Assembly (NCBI GenBank): GCA_030610515.1 | Contig: JAUWRQ010000083.1 | Coordinates: 1-6,011, forward strand | From: Candidatus Eiseniibacteriota bacterium | Lineage (GTDB): Bacteria > Joyebacterota > Joyebacteria > Joyebacterales > Joyebacteraceae | Reading direction: 5' to 3' | Length of the DNA: 6,011 nucleotides | In this document: one piece after another, positions 4,994 to 6,011 of the stretch | How positions within the stretch are numbered: position 1 is the first letter of the stretch | Layout of the letters: each line of letters opens with the position of its first letter | Notes under the pieces: generated by a model | The model's database searches: none | Seen by the model: only the letters and a program-made list of their open reading frames with translations | Told to the model about the DNA's origin: nothing | Made by a program: the position numbers and the translations under genes

Positions 4994-5911
4994 ATGGAAC
5001 TCCCGAAGGCCGTCACACATCGTCTTTCAGAATTGGCCCCCACAGGGGTCGTGCTGGATGAATCGATGTCCCGCCACACCTCCTTCGGGCTTGGAGGGCC
5101 GGTGGATGTTCTGATCGACGCCCCAGACGAGCGAGCCTTCAAGGAGTGTGTGGCTTACCTCGCCGACGAGGGCGTCCCGTCGCGGGTGCTCGGACGCGGG
5201 ACGAACGTCCTGGTGCGCGGCGGCGGGATCGAGGGAGCGGTCCTGATCGCCGGAGACGCCCTCGGGGGCGTCGAACGGGACGCGAACACCGTTTCCGCCG
5301 GAAGCGGCATTTCGCTCGCGAGGCTCCTGTCGTTCTGTGCGGACGAAGGCCTGTCGGGGCTCGAGGGTCTCGCCGGGATTCCCGGGACCGTCGGCGGCGC
5401 CGTGGTCACGAACGCCGGAAGCCATGGTACTGCGATAGGCGAGCATCTGACCGAGATCGTCGCGTTCGAGCCGGGCAAGAGCTCGGCCGCCATTGCGGCC
5501 GGCCAGCTCGGGATCGGCTACCGGCACACGGCACTTCCTCCCGGCGCCATCGTCGAGAGGGTGCGCCTCGAGCTCGAGGAGGGGGACCCGGAGAAGATCC
5601 GGGAGAGCCAGCGGGAGACGCTCGACAGGAAGTGGCGGGCGCAGCCGTGCGGCATGAGAAGCGCGGGTTGCATCTTCAAGAACCCGCCCGACGTTCCGGC
5701 CGGCCTCCTCATCGACAGGACAGGTCTGAAGGGAACGCGAGTGGGAGGCGCCGTCGTCTCGGATCTGCACGCGAATTTCATCGTGAACGACAGAGGTGCG
5801 ACGGCCGACGACGTGGAGAAGCTCATCGAGGTCGTGCGAACGAAGGTGAGAGAAGAGGCTGGTGTGGAACTCGAGCTCGAGATAGAGATCGTCGGAAGGC
5901 GGGCCAACTGA
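4994..5911 (+). CDS. murB: UDP-N-acetylenolpyruvoylglucosamine reductase (MurB), type II
   Basis: MurB is the cytoplasmic FAD- and NADPH-dependent enzyme that reduces UDP-GlcNAc-enolpyruvate to UDP-MurNAc, the MurC substrate. The 305-residue length and the direct SAG..FKNP form indicate the compact type II enzyme without the extra loop of E. coli MurB. Motifs are TSFGLGGPVD (29-38), LGRGTNVLVRGGG (66-78, family GxGSN), SAGSGISL (101-108), GLEGLAGIPGTVGGAV and NAG (122-142) for FAD binding, GYRHTAL (175-181) with the expected catalytic Arg177, SAGCIFKNP (223-231), AGLLIDRTGLKG (236-247), SDLHANFIVN (256-265), and the C-terminal LELEIEIVG, where Glu296 aligns with the catalytic Glu. The usual proton-donor Ser of SAGS is Cys226 here. 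ATG 4994 has AGGA ten bases upstream. The stop is one base before the next ATG. Confidence 0.97.
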   Translation: MELPKAVTHRLSELAPTGVVLDESMSRHTSFGLGGPVDVLIDAPDERAFKECVAYLADEGVPSRVLGRGTNVLVRGGGIEGAVLIAGDALGGVERDANTVSAGSGISLARLLSFCADEGLSGLEGLAGIPGTVGGAVVTNAGSHGTAIGEHLTEIVAFEPGKSSAAIAAGQLGIGYRHTALPPGAIVERVRLELEEGDPEKIRESQRETLDRKWRAQPCGMRSAGCIFKNPPDVPAGLLIDRTGLKGTRVGGAVVSDLHANFIVNDRGATADDVEKLIEVVRTKVREEAGVELELEIEIVGRRAN

Positions 5912-5912
5912 C

Positions 5913-6011
5913 ATGCGATTCCCCGCCATGAGGGAGTGGATGAGGCGTGGCGCAAGTGTGAAGCGGGCATCACCCGCGGTTCGCGCGCGAAGACGCGTGG
6001 GGACCGGCCCG
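5913..6011 (+). CDS. ftsQ: N-terminus of a probable cell division protein FtsQ (3'-truncated)
   Basis: An open frame starts at ATG 5913, one base after the murB stop, and runs without a stop for 33 codons to the window end. The peptide begins MRFPAMREWMRRGASVK and contains nine Arg and one Lys with only one acidic residue. That suits the short basic cytoplasmic tail preceding the single membrane helix of FtsQ, which connects divisome subcomplexes. Position directly after murB in a dcw cluster is the main reason for the name; no membrane helix, POTRA domain or FtsQ motif is inside the window. GGAAGG (5894-5899) is thirteen bases before ATG 5913, rather far; in-frame ATGs at 5928 and 5940 are alternative starts. 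If it is not FtsQ, ddl or ftsA would be the next expected neighbours, but the basic tail fits neither. Confidence 0.6.
   Translation, partial: MRFPAMREWMRRGASVKRASPAVRARRRVGTGP

Noticed and set aside
5027..5929. Long minus-strand open frame (about 300 codons) opposite murB
   Set aside because: It is antisense to an intact MurB with all catalytic motifs, and shows no ribosome binding site or domain of its own.

Overview
This window is a slice of a bacterial dcw (division and cell wall) cluster. Six genes lie on the + strand in the order murD (5' end cut off) - ftsW - murG - murC - murB - ftsQ candidate (3' end cut off). Together they cover the late cytoplasmic steps of peptidoglycan precursor synthesis (MurB, MurC, MurD), the membrane-associated lipid II step (MurG), septal glycan polymerisation (FtsW) and the start of a likely divisome scaffold gene (FtsQ). 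No ddl lies between murB and the next gene. The DNA is strongly GC-rich, with GTG starts for ftsW, murG and murC. There are no tRNA, rRNA, insertion-sequence or CRISPR signals, and no non-coding gap longer than 64 bases. The content points to a peptidoglycan-making, FtsW-dependent bacterium with high GC. It does not fix the phylum; a poorly cultured lineage is possible, but that is a guess.

Layout: 1-1127 murD, the last ~374 codons. 1124-1229 three tandem 38-bp units across the murD/ftsW junction. 1200-2369 ftsW. 2360-2439 a degenerate 20-bp tandem array across the ftsW/murG junction. 2426-3538 murG. 3535-4929 murC, overlapping murG by the four bases GTGA. 4930-4993 a short spacer with two 14-bp repeats. 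4994-5911 murB, a compact type II enzyme. 5913-6011 the basic N-terminus of a probable ftsQ. The genes are so tightly packed that one polycistronic transcript with translational coupling is the simplest reading; no promoter or terminator is visible.

The unusual content is at the junctions. In both arrays the repeated unit carries a purine-rich Shine-Dalgarno-like stretch and a GTG start overlapping a TGA stop (GTGA). Instead of one murD-stop/ftsW-start overlap there is a ladder: murD stop -> 13-codon mini-ORF -> 13-codon mini-ORF -> ftsW, every step through GTGA. The ftsW/murG junction has an independent ladder built from an unrelated 20-bp unit: ftsW stop -> 7-codon -> 9-codon -> 5-codon mini-ORFs -> murG. 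Both repeat periods (38 and 20) equal 2 modulo 3, the only phase that keeps such a chain of one-base-back restarts intact. This may be a way of setting or varying the dose of FtsW and MurG, or a tolerated by-product of tandem duplication. The sequence shows the structure, not the function.

Among the proteins, MurC, MurD, MurG and MurB keep their family motifs. FtsW keeps its catalytic Asp but lacks the conserved Arg-Trp segment normally found just before the QPSE motif.
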